Positions 18,698-27,199 of a DNA stretch of 64,000 bases are shown here, one piece after another (positions within the stretch are counted from its first letter, which is position 1; each line of letters opens with the position of its first letter). The stretch is from an uncultured Draconibacterium sp. (lineage in GTDB: Bacteria; Bacteroidota; Bacteroidia; Bacteroidales; Prolixibacteraceae), in assembly GCF_913063105.1 (NCBI RefSeq), contig NZ_CAJXYQ010000004.1, positions 124,001 through 188,000 of the forward strand. The letters are read 5' to 3'. The notes below the pieces were generated by a model that was given only the letters and a program-made list of their open reading frames with translations, did not search any database and had not been told where the DNA came from. Position numbers and translations under genes: made by a program.

Positions 18698-19696
18698 TTA
18701 AAGATGCGCTACTGTAATTTGTTTCGCCGTTTTTCGGGGCGATGATGCAATAGCAAGTTGTTCGGGCACCTTTCCACAGGCTATAACCAACAAAACAACT
18801 TCGGTATCCGGAATATTTAAAATTTCTCTCATCTTTTGATCCCGGTCGTCAGACACGCTCCAGTTTAAGGAACATGCTCCTATCTTGTAAAAATGTAAGG
18901 CATTCAATAAGGTCATGCTAAACATTCCGCCATTCAGGTGGTTTTCGTTACGCTCGTGTATATCTTTTGTAGTTGAAATTACGGAACTGATAACCAGCAA
19001 TGTTTCAGCCAAATGCCCAAAACCTCTGTTCCCGTTTTGAATTTCAAGAATTGCTTTTTTCTGCTGTTCTGATTTTACAATGTGTACCCGCGTTGGCTGA
19101 CGGTTGCAAAACGATGGCGATTTCTGTGCCAAATCAATACACTTGTAAAAAGTATCTAAAGGAATTTCTTCGGTAGTAAAGTTACGCACTGTATACCTCG
19201 ACATACAGAATTTATCAAAACTTGCATTTACATCAGCAAAATACGCTTCCGAATTAATGTGCAGTTGTTTTAATCCCTGCACAGCTTTAAAATCGCTGGC
19301 AATTCGTTCCAGTTTTGTTTTTATTTCATCATCCAGGTCATAGCCAACTTCCTGGTGAAATTCAAGATATTCGCGCAGCACCGACACTGCCTGGTTAAAT
19401 TCGAGGTCGGATTCAAGATTTAGCTCTTTGTATCGAAAAACATTATCTGCAAGGCCATTTACAACAGCTCGTCCAAAACCGTGTCGCGGTTCGGGCATGG
19501 TAAGTCCTTTTTCAACAATATGATAAGATAGCGTTAAATCGCGTTTAAGTTTCTCTTCCCGCGAGTTGTTATAAACCTTATCGCGCACCCGTCGTTTTAA
19601 ATCGGGCAAAACAGCCTTTTTTGCCGTATGTAAATAATACCTGTATAAAACTTGTTTGGGTAAAAGTTTTTTGATTTTTGATGTTATCGTCCCCAT
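18698..19696 (-). CDS. Nitroreductase-family flavoprotein of a polysaccharide locus
   Basis: 332 residues. The C-terminal half from about residue 165 is a nitroreductase-type FMN domain, starting FCMSRYTVRNFTTEEIP with the conserved S-x-R-x-x-R-x-F pattern, followed by AQKSPSFCNRQPTRVHI and the GACSLNWS region. The N-terminal 160 residues are basic and helical and have no family I can name. Its substrate is unknown; ordinary detoxifying nitroreductases are about 200 residues, so the extension is specific to this type. Position inside the operon next to the pyruvyl transferase argues for a role in polysaccharide modification or in using a reduced flavin there. Confidence 0.82.
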   Translation of the reverse strand: MGTITSKIKKLLPKQVLYRYYLHTAKKAVLPDLKRRVRDKVYNNSREEKLKRDLTLSYHIVEKGLTMPEPRHGFGRAVVNGLADNVFRYKELNLESDLEFNQAVSVLREYLEFHQEVGYDLDDEIKTKLERIASDFKAVQGLKQLHINSEAYFADVNASFDKFCMSRYTVRNFTTEEIPLDTFYKCIDLAQKSPSFCNRQPTRVHIVKSEQQKKAILEIQNGNRGFGHLAETLLVISSVISTTKDIHERNENHLNGGMFSMTLLNALHFYKIGACSLNWSVSDDRDQKMREILNIPDTEVVLLVIACGKVPEQLAIASSPRKTAKQITVAHL

Positions 19697-19708
19697 AGTT
19701 GATTGTGT

Positions 19709-21244
19709 TTATATGGGCACAATGGCCCTGAGTTTTGTAAGTCCCGTTTTTAATGGTTGATAGATCAGGTCGCGTTCGTACTGGTTCATCGAGGTAAACC
19801 AAAAAGTTGGAATATAACAGGCCGAAAAGAGTACAATTGCCAGAGCCAGGTTAAGCACCGAGCTGGTATCAACCTGTTTAAGAATAAAAAAGGTTACGCC
19901 CCCAAGTGCGGCAGGTGCAACGGCCATTTTTCCTATTTCTTTCCAGAAAAGCGGTATATCAATCGCTTGTTTTTTGAAATAATAAATATTCATTATTAAC
20001 ACATGCCCAATCACCAGAGCAGAACCGATGGCAAAAGCACATCCAACTCCACCGTATTTTTTTACCAGTAAGAGTTGCATTACCAAACTTAAAACGGCGA
20101 TGGCTATATATAGTAGTGCCCTGAATTTAATCTGATTACGTGCCTGAAGAATGGTTATACCCACATTCTGGATCAGCGGAATGATGAGTGGAATAAAAAA
20201 GCATAAAGTAATTAAATAGGTGTCTTCGTATCCTTTTCCTGCCCACAAATCAATAAACTGTCGGCCAAATAAAATAAAACCGGTTAAAATAAATGCCATT
20301 ACCACAAACTGAATTCTGCCGGTACGAATAAAAAGGTCTGAGATTTCCTTTTCTGATTTTTCGCGAGTAGCCATTGCAGTAACTTTCGGTAAAAAAACGC
20401 CTTGAATAGCGGTTGAAAATCCCATGTACATTTGCTCCAACTGAATGGCTACAGCAAAAACGGCTACCGCTGCAGTTCCGGCAAAGGCTCCCAGCACTAA
20501 CTGCCCCGAACTCCAGTAAAGCCGATCGATTATGGCCCCAAGGAAAATATAAAAGGAATAACCGGCTAATTCTCCCATAAACTTCCAGTTAAATTTTACA
20601 TATCTGATTTTAATGCGGAGTTTACTTCGGCAATACCAAAAGTTTAGCAGCTGTGTGCTAACATTAAAAACGGTAATAAGTACCACCATTCCAATGGCTC
20701 TAAAACCAAGTTCCAGCAATACAACCATTATTAGTGTATTTAACAAAATACGGCCAATCTGAACTACTTTTAGAAATACAAATTTCTCGTGCGCAGTAAT
20801 TATGGAGCCAAAAATGCTAAACGGGAAAGTGAAGGTGAGGTTAAAAACCATTAACAGCATTAGTATGCGCGTGGTTTTTAATTCAGCAGGTGTTAAAGTA
20901 GCGCCAAAAAGTGTTTCTACATTGGCATACAAAATCATACCTGCGCCAAAGGCAATAACCCCGATTAAAGAATACAGCATAACAAACATGCCATACATAG
21001 CCTGCAGTTCGCGCTGTTTTCCTTCGGCTCTGAATTTTGCAGTATAGCGTACAATGGTATTTCCAAAACCCAAATCAAGAATGGTGAGATAAGCAACAAC
21101 CGAAGCTACGAGCGAATACATTCCATATTCGCTTTGTCCCATCATTCGTAGCATGTACGGTGTATAAACCAAGCCAACCACGTTGCTTAGTCCCATAACA
21201 ACGTAGGATAATAAAGCCCCTGATTTTAACTGATTAACCTTCAT
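19709..21244 (-). CDS. Polysaccharide flippase (Wzx/MATE-like)
   Basis: 511 residues with about fourteen hydrophobic helices. The N-terminus KSGALLSYVVMGLSNVVGLV and the YGMYSLVASVVAYLTILDLG segment match the polysaccharide biosynthesis (RfbX) family of the MOP flippases, which move undecaprenyl-linked repeat units across the inner membrane. It is followed 12 bases later by the nitroreductase-like gene and preceded by the Wzc-like gene. It completes a Wzx/Wzy-type pathway with the polymerase at 16047-17519. Confidence 0.93.
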   Translation of the reverse strand: MKVNQLKSGALLSYVVMGLSNVVGLVYTPYMLRMMGQSEYGMYSLVASVVAYLTILDLGFGNTIVRYTAKFRAEGKQRELQAMYGMFVMLYSLIGVIAFGAGMILYANVETLFGATLTPAELKTTRILMLLMVFNLTFTFPFSIFGSIITAHEKFVFLKVVQIGRILLNTLIMVVLLELGFRAIGMVVLITVFNVSTQLLNFWYCRSKLRIKIRYVKFNWKFMGELAGYSFYIFLGAIIDRLYWSSGQLVLGAFAGTAAVAVFAVAIQLEQMYMGFSTAIQGVFLPKVTAMATREKSEKEISDLFIRTGRIQFVVMAFILTGFILFGRQFIDLWAGKGYEDTYLITLCFFIPLIIPLIQNVGITILQARNQIKFRALLYIAIAVLSLVMQLLLVKKYGGVGCAFAIGSALVIGHVLIMNIYYFKKQAIDIPLFWKEIGKMAVAPAALGGVTFFILKQVDTSSVLNLALAIVLFSACYIPTFWFTSMNQYERDLIYQPLKTGLTKLRAIVPI

Positions 21245-21268
21245 TTTATCGTCCCTGTAACTTAATGG

Positions 21269-24034
21269 CTACCTAATCACCCAGTTAGGATTCGCTTTCA
21301 GAATCCAGGCTTTTGATTCCGGATCGACCTGCAAATATTTTTGCAAAATTGCATTTGCTTCCTGATGTGAATCAAATTCTCCGATGAGCACGGTAAAAAG
21401 GTCAGCATTTCGTTTTGCGCGAAGAGGTTTGTAGCCCAATTCGATTAACTGCTCCTGGTATTCCTGTGCATTTGTTTCTTTTGAAAAACTTCCGCCAACC
21501 ACATAAAATTTTTCCGTGTTTTGCACCAGAGATTTTTGGGTTTGTATTTTTTGGTTTGCTTTTGCTGTTATATTAAAGTCATTATCCTTTATTGTAAGCG
21601 ATTCAGCATGTTCCTCTTCCGGCATTTGGACTGCTGTTTCATCCGATTGTATTGTAACCACCGGAACAGTTACCAATGCAGGTTGTTTGCGTGCTTTTGC
21701 CCTGGCAATTGTATTACGCCCCAGAGTTAACGAAGTAAAAACCGAAAGCAAAACAAGTAGTAACCACAACATGGTGCGGTTGTTGCGCTTTTTCATTTTT
21801 CGCTTTCCTCTTTTCGAAAGCAAACTTCGTTTATTAAAAAACTGCAATTGAAAAATATCTTTCATTTTTTGGCGAAAGAACGAACGTTTACGAGGCAAAT
21901 CGCCAATAACATCCTCCATTTGCTGAAACTCAACGCCATTCAGCCACACTTGTGTTTTTTTGTCGCCACACTGCTCAAGAATATCACTCAATGCATATTT
22001 ATCAGCTTTTGTCCAGGCCCGGTTAGCACGGGTTACCAGAAAGGAATGATCGGTATTTTTAAATAAATTTATGGGATACGAATGTGTACGAATGCCCGGC
22101 AGTTCGATAAAAACATAATCGAACATGCTGGTTGATACCGGGCCAGAATCGGTATGAAGCCCCTCAAGGTTTTCGGTTTTATGAAAACTATTATCAATAG
22201 TGTATTTTTTCAGTTCAACGCCCTCAACACCTTCTACATCGTTATAGGTGTAAAACAGCACCTTATACCCTATTTTCGATAATTCTTTAACCAGCAACAT
22301 TATTAATGTTGTTTTGCCTTCACCTTCAAGATTACTAAAAATGATATTCGTTTCGGGGCCCTTAGGCTGTTCTTTATTTTCGGCGTTCAGAATTAAACGA
22401 CGTGCAATAATTTGCAGACTTTTTTCCTTTACTGCCGCTATATCAATTTTACCACTGTTTCGGGCCAGGTTTGGAAAAATAGCCGCTACTTTTAAGCCCA
22501 TAAATTGTTCGGCACGTACCTGCGATTTGATATTACGGTCTAAAAATTCAAGTACAATAATTACAAAAGCAGGAATAAAAACACCGATAATAAAAGCAAT
22601 GGCCAATAAAAATTTTCGTTTACTTGGTTTGGCAACTATCGGGAAAAGCGGTAGGGCAACAATCTTCAAATTTGAATTCAGCTCTACATTTTGTTGTTTT
22701 AGTTTGGCAACTCCAAGGCTGTACAACAACGAGAGGTATTCCTTTTCTGCCACATCAATTTTACGTTCCAAACGTTTCATGGTGGCGCCCAGCGGAGCAT
22801 AGCTTTCAAACAAGCGATCGAATTCAAGGTTTTGAGCCTCGGCAACAACCAGTTGTGCTTTGGTGGATTCGTATTCAGCCACGCGGTCAACCCATTCGGC
22901 TAAAACATTATCGGTAGGCACTCCCTGTGTGCTGTTATCAATGTAATATTGTTCGCCAACTGATGTTCGCAATTGCTGCTCAATTTCAAAAGCCCTGGTG
23001 CGCAGGTTGCCAATTTCTTCAATCAATTGCTGTTCATTAACCTCTGACGTCTGGTCTTCAAAGGTTTTCATTGCTATATCAAGGTTTACCTGGGCCAGTT
23101 CTTTTCGCAAATCGTAAATACGCTGGTTGGTAATGCGCTGTTTTTCACGGGTTGACATCTTATTTTCGAGTACCTCGATAACTCTTGCTGCACCGGCATT
23201 GGCCAGTTTAATATCCAGATGTTTATTATTAAACAGTTCTTTTTCGGCAGCAATATGCCGGGTTTGCTCGTAGTAGTTAATAATTGAATTTGAACGGTTA
23301 AATTCCAGCAACTCGTTTTCGGCTTCTTCCAGTTTATCGGTTGCCAAAGCAATTTGGGTTTCAAAATATTGAACAACAGCATCCGATTGATTTACTTTTA
23401 TGTTGGTATAATTATGGATAAAGCGTTCGCATAAAATATCAAGTGTTCCCTTACATATTCCCGGATCGCTTGACTCGTAAATCAATTCAATTAAGTCTGA
23501 AGATTGTACTCTGCGAACCCTTAGTTTTGCTTCAATTTTATTGCTGCTGTAGTGTGGATGGTCATAATTCAGTAACTCATAAATAAAATTGTCATAACTT
23601 GAATTTTTAAAGTCATTCAGGTTCTTAATAGTTGCTTCTACATCATCTTTTACCACCAGGTCTTTTACCTTCTGGGGTACAATTTCCATTAAACTGCGGT
23701 ACGATTTTGCTGAAATTATGGCAGGGTCGGGTTTTTCCAACATTAAGTGTTGGGCCAATAAACCAATCCCCACTTCTTCCATAGTTGTGCGCAACCGAAT
23801 AATATTGATTAAATTATCAAAAGCCGCGTTGGTGGCAAAAAGATCAAGTTTAGAACTTTCCATTGATACGATTGAGGATCCAGTGGCAATTCCGGTGTAA
23901 ACCCTGGTGCTGGTGCTGTATATTTTTGGTTGATCTTTGGTAACATAAAACACCATCGCTACAAGCAAAATAGGCAAAACTATCAATAGCCAGATATGTC
24001 GTAATAAAAGCCGTATAAAAAATAAAAGGTTCAC
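21269..24034 (-). CDS. Wzc-like chain-length protein with degenerate kinase domain, third membrane helix and C-terminal SPOR domain
   Basis: 921 residues with a GTG start 5 bases after the upstream gene. Membrane helix 1 (about 13-31), a Wzz/GNVR periplasmic region with long coiled coil, and helix 2 (about 475-497) are standard for the family. The cytoplasmic domain keeps a Walker A motif (GEGKTT, 571-576) but the Walker A' position reads KVLFYTYND without the usual D-x-D and the Walker B position reads DYVFIELPG. The expected C-terminal tyrosine cluster is absent. Instead a third helix (754-773) and a linker lead to a SPOR domain (about 843-921), which should therefore lie in the periplasm. 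SPOR domains bind peptidoglycan strands lacking stem peptides. A tyrosine-kinase role looks unlikely. Confidence 0.9.
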   Translation of the reverse strand: MNLLFFIRLLLRHIWLLIVLPILLVAMVFYVTKDQPKIYSTSTRVYTGIATGSSIVSMESSKLDLFATNAAFDNLINIIRLRTTMEEVGIGLLAQHLMLEKPDPAIISAKSYRSLMEIVPQKVKDLVVKDDVEATIKNLNDFKNSSYDNFIYELLNYDHPHYSSNKIEAKLRVRRVQSSDLIELIYESSDPGICKGTLDILCERFIHNYTNIKVNQSDAVVQYFETQIALATDKLEEAENELLEFNRSNSIINYYEQTRHIAAEKELFNNKHLDIKLANAGAARVIEVLENKMSTREKQRITNQRIYDLRKELAQVNLDIAMKTFEDQTSEVNEQQLIEEIGNLRTRAFEIEQQLRTSVGEQYYIDNSTQGVPTDNVLAEWVDRVAEYESTKAQLVVAEAQNLEFDRLFESYAPLGATMKRLERKIDVAEKEYLSLLYSLGVAKLKQQNVELNSNLKIVALPLFPIVAKPSKRKFLLAIAFIIGVFIPAFVIIVLEFLDRNIKSQVRAEQFMGLKVAAIFPNLARNSGKIDIAAVKEKSLQIIARRLILNAENKEQPKGPETNIIFSNLEGEGKTTLIMLLVKELSKIGYKVLFYTYNDVEGVEGVELKKYTIDNSFHKTENLEGLHTDSGPVSTSMFDYVFIELPGIRTHSYPINLFKNTDHSFLVTRANRAWTKADKYALSDILEQCGDKKTQVWLNGVEFQQMEDVIGDLPRKRSFFRQKMKDIFQLQFFNKRSLLSKRGKRKMKKRNNRTMLWLLLVLLSVFTSLTLGRNTIARAKARKQPALVTVPVVTIQSDETAVQMPEEEHAESLTIKDNDFNITAKANQKIQTQKSLVQNTEKFYVVGGSFSKETNAQEYQEQLIELGYKPLRAKRNADLFTVLIGEFDSHQEANAILQKYLQVDPESKAWILKANPNWVIR

Positions 24035-24039
24035 CTGTT

Positions 24040-24792
24040 CTATTTTTTTAATTGTATTTTAGTTCCAACCGTTTCCTCGAGAATCATAAATGCCGTAATA
24101 AAATCTGTTTTTGCATCTTCCAAAGCCAATACAGCTTTCGACAGCATATCATCCAAACGTGCATAATCCGAGATATTTATTTTACCATTTTGGTAATCGT
24201 TTTGTGCCCGTAACATTTGCACCCTGTAATTTTCAACGGCATTATTTTTTATAATCATTCCGCGGTGTTCTTTCACCACATTGCCATACTGGATAATTAT
24301 AAGCTGACGAAGTTCTTTTATTCTTGCTTCGCGCTGATAACTTAACTTTTCTTTTTCGGCTTTAGCAACTTTTACATTGCTTTTATCGGCTAACGACGAA
24401 ATAGGCATTTTTAAAAACAGCCCCCCGTAATAGCGGGTTTGCTGTGTTTTAGCTGTTGACAGTTCAACATCACCAAGCTCTTCGCTCAACACAATATTAT
24501 CGAATAAGCCATATTTTACTCCGCCTTCAAAACCCAGCCAACGCATCCATTCACGTCGTTCTTCTAGGATCATGTATTCTCCAATAGCCACATCGGCATC
24601 AAGAATTTTAAAAACGGGTGAATATAAAATCGCATTTTCCTGCAATTCTGCCAATGGAGGCAACATATCCACAATATCTTTCTCAAACGAACTGTTTTCG
24701 ATAAGTTCGTTATAAGTTTGCGCATTAAGTGCTCCAAAATAGCAGCTAAAAACAAATATTGATGCAAATATTTTTACTAAATTCTTATACAT
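24040..24792 (-). CDS. Half-length TolC-like outer membrane protein
   Basis: 250 residues from the ATG at 24792, which precedes a clear signal peptide (MYKNLVKIFASIFVFSC to about residue 25) and overlaps the upstream gene by 8 bases; a longer frame reaching 24870 would bury the signal. The mature part has long amphipathic helices (VKVAKAEKEKLSYQREARI and the region ending in KINISDYARLDDML) resembling one of the two repeats of outer membrane efflux proteins, which are normally about 450 residues. It could be an outer membrane or periplasmic helical partner for polysaccharide export. No Wza-type export protein is found in the window. Confidence 0.72.
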   Translation of the reverse strand: MYKNLVKIFASIFVFSCYFGALNAQTYNELIENSSFEKDIVDMLPPLAELQENAILYSPVFKILDADVAIGEYMILEERREWMRWLGFEGGVKYGLFDNIVLSEELGDVELSTAKTQQTRYYGGLFLKMPISSLADKSNVKVAKAEKEKLSYQREARIKELRQLIIIQYGNVVKEHRGMIIKNNAVENYRVQMLRAQNDYQNGKINISDYARLDDMLSKAVLALEDAKTDFITAFMILEETVGTKIQLKK

Positions 24793-25993
24793 TCTCTTTT
24801 TGAAATACAGCTTTAAATGTTCTGATAATAATCCAAATATCTTTCCAGAAAGAAAAACGGCTATTGGCAATTTCCGAATACGTATTATCCAACTGTTTTC
24901 TTTCTTCGGGCGACATTTTTGAGGTTTTACCTCTGGCCTCCACCTGCCAGAGTCCGGTTATTCCGGCCGGCCCGTTAAAACGGTCTGTCCAATCGTCAGT
25001 CGTTAACATTTCTGCTTCGTAAAGCGGCAAAGGCCTGTTTCCAACTATCGACATATCGCCTTTTAACACATTTATAAGTTGAGGCAATTCGTCGATACTT
25101 AATTTACGAATTATATGACCAACTTTTGTTATTCGCGGGTCGTTTTCGAATTTTACAAAAGCGCTTTCCTGCTGTTCCTTTTTTTGCTGAATATGGGAAG
25201 CTTCATCTACCTGAACATCGTCGCCAAAAAGAATGGTGCCCGAAGCTGTTTCATTGCTCGTTTCGGTTTCGGCAACCTGCTCCTCAATTGCAGCTTCTTC
25301 TTCCTCTGCATTTTTATATTGATTGAGGTGCTGAAATTCTTTAAGGCGCTGGTCAGCATCAGGATACATCGATCGTAGTTTCAGAAAATTAAAAATACGA
25401 TAACCTGTTCCAACCCTTTTTGAAATGTAATAGACTTTTCCTTTTGACTCCAGACGAATAGCAATGACAAAAACAATTAAAAGCGGAGATAAAAGCAGTA
25501 ATGCCAGTCCTGAGAAAAAAATATCGAAAGTACGCTTAAAAAAAGGTGTTTTATAAATATGTGTTTCCGGTTCGCTTTTTTCTTTTTTCATAAGTGCCAT
25601 TCGCGGCTTTAAAACGGTAAGGGTTTTTAGCCGCTTATACACCATCTCTGCATCAACGGGTTTCTGAAAAAAATCGTCAACCTTTTTTTCAAATGCATTT
25701 TTTATGTCTTCTTTGGTTTTTTCGGCTGCTAAAACCACATAAGGAATCTGATTTACCCGATCAAACTCTTGAACAAAAGTTTCATGAAAATCGATACCAT
25801 TAATTCCAGGCATTTCACGCTCACAAATAATACCATCGGCATGATTGCCTTGCTTTAACCAGTTAATGGCATTTAAAGCATTCGGAAACGATATTAATTT
25901 GGCATGTCCGGATTGTTCTTTAAACGATTCAGTAATTGTCTCATCTGATCCGATATAAAGAATGTCCAGCCTTCGTTTGTTTTTGATTGCCAT
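24785..25993 (-). CDS. Pseudo-receiver/sugar transferase fusion (initiating undecaprenyl-phosphate sugar transferase)
   Basis: 402 residues. Residues 8-125 fold like a response-regulator receiver, but the phospho-accepting aspartate is replaced by Glu58 (ICEREMPGING), the N-terminal acidic pair is missing (ILYIGSDE) and the conserved Ser/Thr is Ala; Lys111 in QKPVDAEM is kept. From about 150 to the end it is a bacterial sugar transferase with one membrane helix (156-178), LKLRSMYPDADQRL, DPRITKVGHIIRKLSIDELP and GNRPLPLYE, the catalytic core of WcaJ/PglC-type enzymes. An acidic insert of about 50 residues (225-275) interrupts the core. It should start repeat-unit synthesis by placing a sugar phosphate on undecaprenyl phosphate. 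It lacks the multi-helix N-terminus of WbaP-like enzymes. Confidence 0.9.
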   Translation of the reverse strand: MAIKNKRRLDILYIGSDETITESFKEQSGHAKLISFPNALNAINWLKQGNHADGIICEREMPGINGIDFHETFVQEFDRVNQIPYVVLAAEKTKEDIKNAFEKKVDDFFQKPVDAEMVYKRLKTLTVLKPRMALMKKEKSEPETHIYKTPFFKRTFDIFFSGLALLLLSPLLIVFVIAIRLESKGKVYYISKRVGTGYRIFNFLKLRSMYPDADQRLKEFQHLNQYKNAEEEEAAIEEQVAETETSNETASGTILFGDDVQVDEASHIQQKKEQQESAFVKFENDPRITKVGHIIRKLSIDELPQLINVLKGDMSIVGNRPLPLYEAEMLTTDDWTDRFNGPAGITGLWQVEARGKTSKMSPEERKQLDNTYSEIANSRFSFWKDIWIIIRTFKAVFQKENV

Positions 25994-26002
25994 AATAATT
26001 TT

Positions 26003-26368
26003 TTAGCGGTTCAGCACACGTTCAATTCTAATCAGTAATTCTTCCGGATTAAAAGGTTTTACGAGGTAATCTTCAGCTCCCATTTTCAAGCATTTAATCC
26101 GGTCGCTGCTACTGTCAAGGCTGCTAAGTACAATCATTGGCACATCTTTAAAATAGCCGCTTGATTTAACGTGTTCAATCAGCTCAAATCCATCAAGGTT
26201 GGGCATTTGCAAATCGGTAAGAATTAAATCAGGGATGTTACCTTCCTGCAACCAGGTTAAGGCTTGCAGACCATCTTCTTTGGTTTCAACATCAAAATCG
26301 GTGCTAAGAAATTGTACGATTAGCTTGCTTATCGACGATTTATCGTCAACAACTAAAATCTTTTTCAT
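26003..26368 (-). CDS. Single-domain response regulator
   Basis: 121 residues, a complete receiver domain and nothing else: ILVVDDK at the N-terminus, phospho-accepting Asp52 in LILTDLQMPNLDGF, SS in place of the conserved Thr/Ser, and Lys in DYLVKPFNPEEL. It is the first gene of the exopolysaccharide operon, 9 bases before the pseudo-receiver/sugar transferase. With no output domain it must act by protein contact, possibly on the pseudo-receiver of the next gene (inference). Confidence 0.92.
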   Translation of the reverse strand: MKKILVVDDKSSISKLIVQFLSTDFDVETKEDGLQALTWLQEGNIPDLILTDLQMPNLDGFELIEHVKSSGYFKDVPMIVLSSLDSSSDRIKCLKMGAEDYLVKPFNPEELLIRIERVLNR

Positions 26369-26404
26369 TGCTTTTAATTAATGGTTTGTAAAATGTCCTC
26401 ATAA

Positions 26405-26412
26405 CAAATATA
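26405..26412 (-). promoter_or_regulatory. Candidate -7 box for the exopolysaccharide operon
   Basis: TATATTTG on the minus strand matches the Bacteroidota TAnnTTTG element exactly, 36 bases upstream of the start codon of the receiver gene that leads the operon. A TTG at the expected -33 distance is not clear. Confidence 0.4.
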
Positions 26413-26490
26413 TGATACTGAATAAAATAACAGCTATAATCTCTAAGAATTTGCTATATTTTGAGCAAAACGCCCATTGATTCCTTCCAA

Positions 26491-26514
26491 TTTTCCTAGT
26501 GTTTTCTAGGAAAA
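26491..26514. terminator. Inverted repeat over the stop codon of the YdcF/SanA-like gene
   Basis: TTTTCCTAG and CTAGGAAAA form a 9-base-pair stem with a 6-base loop, covering the TAG stop of the gene ending at 26496. There is no T-run after it on the minus strand, so it is a weak terminator or a 3' stabilising hairpin. Confidence 0.4.
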
Positions 26515-27161
26515 AAGAAAAAACGAACGTACAAATAGCCAAGCCCCTCGCTTAAAACAGTGCGAAGCCCCCTGCTGGTTTGCCACCATCGTTTACCATT
26601 ATAGCCCATATCTTCCACTGCCACTACTCCTACAGCTATGTGCTCATCAAGAGCTCTATCAAATAAATATTTACTTCTTGCCGCATGGCAACCCACTGCC
26701 AGCACATCAATTTTTGTTATATTAAGTTTATTATCCTTTATCCAACTATTTAACTTCAGGGCTGAAGTAAAAGTTCTGTTACGAACTACATTTCCTGTTG
26801 GCAAACTGGTAATATTGTCCGCTTCAAACCCCAGTTCAATAAATGTAGCGTAACTAAGTCCGGCCATAGTTTTTATATCAGCAATTGCATACCCAACCGA
26901 CAGAATTTCGCCGGTTACAACCACCTGTTCATAATTTCCGGATTCGTACAAATCAATTGCAGCTTTAATTGCGTAGTCGGGCATTAAGCCATCGAGAACA
27001 AGAATTTGTCCGTTAACCGGATTCGACTGGCTCAGAAATTTGGGGATGAACAGGGCTAAAAAGAACAAAAATGCAGTAAAAAACAGCAGAACCAAAACAC
27101 GCCCTATCCATGTAAGACGGTAACATTCAGACTTCTTAACAAGCTTCAATTTAGCAGGCAT
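26496..27161 (-). CDS. YdcF/SanA/ElyC-like membrane protein (DUF218-like)
   Basis: 221 residues from the ATG at 27161; a TTG at 27185 would add eight residues. A single N-terminal membrane helix (about residues 20-42 of this start) anchors a DUF218-like domain with ILVLDGLMPDYAIKAAIDLY, QVVVTGE and a conserved AVGCHAARSKYLFDRAL segment. SanA and ElyC of this family act on envelope integrity and peptidoglycan or polysaccharide precursor handling at low temperature, with unknown chemistry. The gene starts 38 bases after topB (14 bases if the TTG is used) and just upstream of the exopolysaccharide operon. Confidence 0.7.
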   Translation of the reverse strand: MPAKLKLVKKSECYRLTWIGRVLVLLFFTAFLFFLALFIPKFLSQSNPVNGQILVLDGLMPDYAIKAAIDLYESGNYEQVVVTGEILSVGYAIADIKTMAGLSYATFIELGFEADNITSLPTGNVVRNRTFTSALKLNSWIKDNKLNITKIDVLAVGCHAARSKYLFDRALDEHIAVGVVAVEDMGYNGKRWWQTSRGLRTVLSEGLGYLYVRFFFFPRKH

Positions 27162-27199
27162 ATTGTTCAATTCGGTTTCAACCAAATCTACACAATATT

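Noticed and set aside
22314..22802. A 162-codon plus-strand frame
   Set aside because: It lies wholly within the Wzc-like gene on the other strand, and its composition fits an antisense shadow.
24793..24870. A longer start for the TolC-like protein at 24870
   Set aside because: It would place a hydrophilic stretch before the signal peptide and overlap the sugar transferase gene by 86 bases. The ATG at 24792 gives a clean signal peptide.
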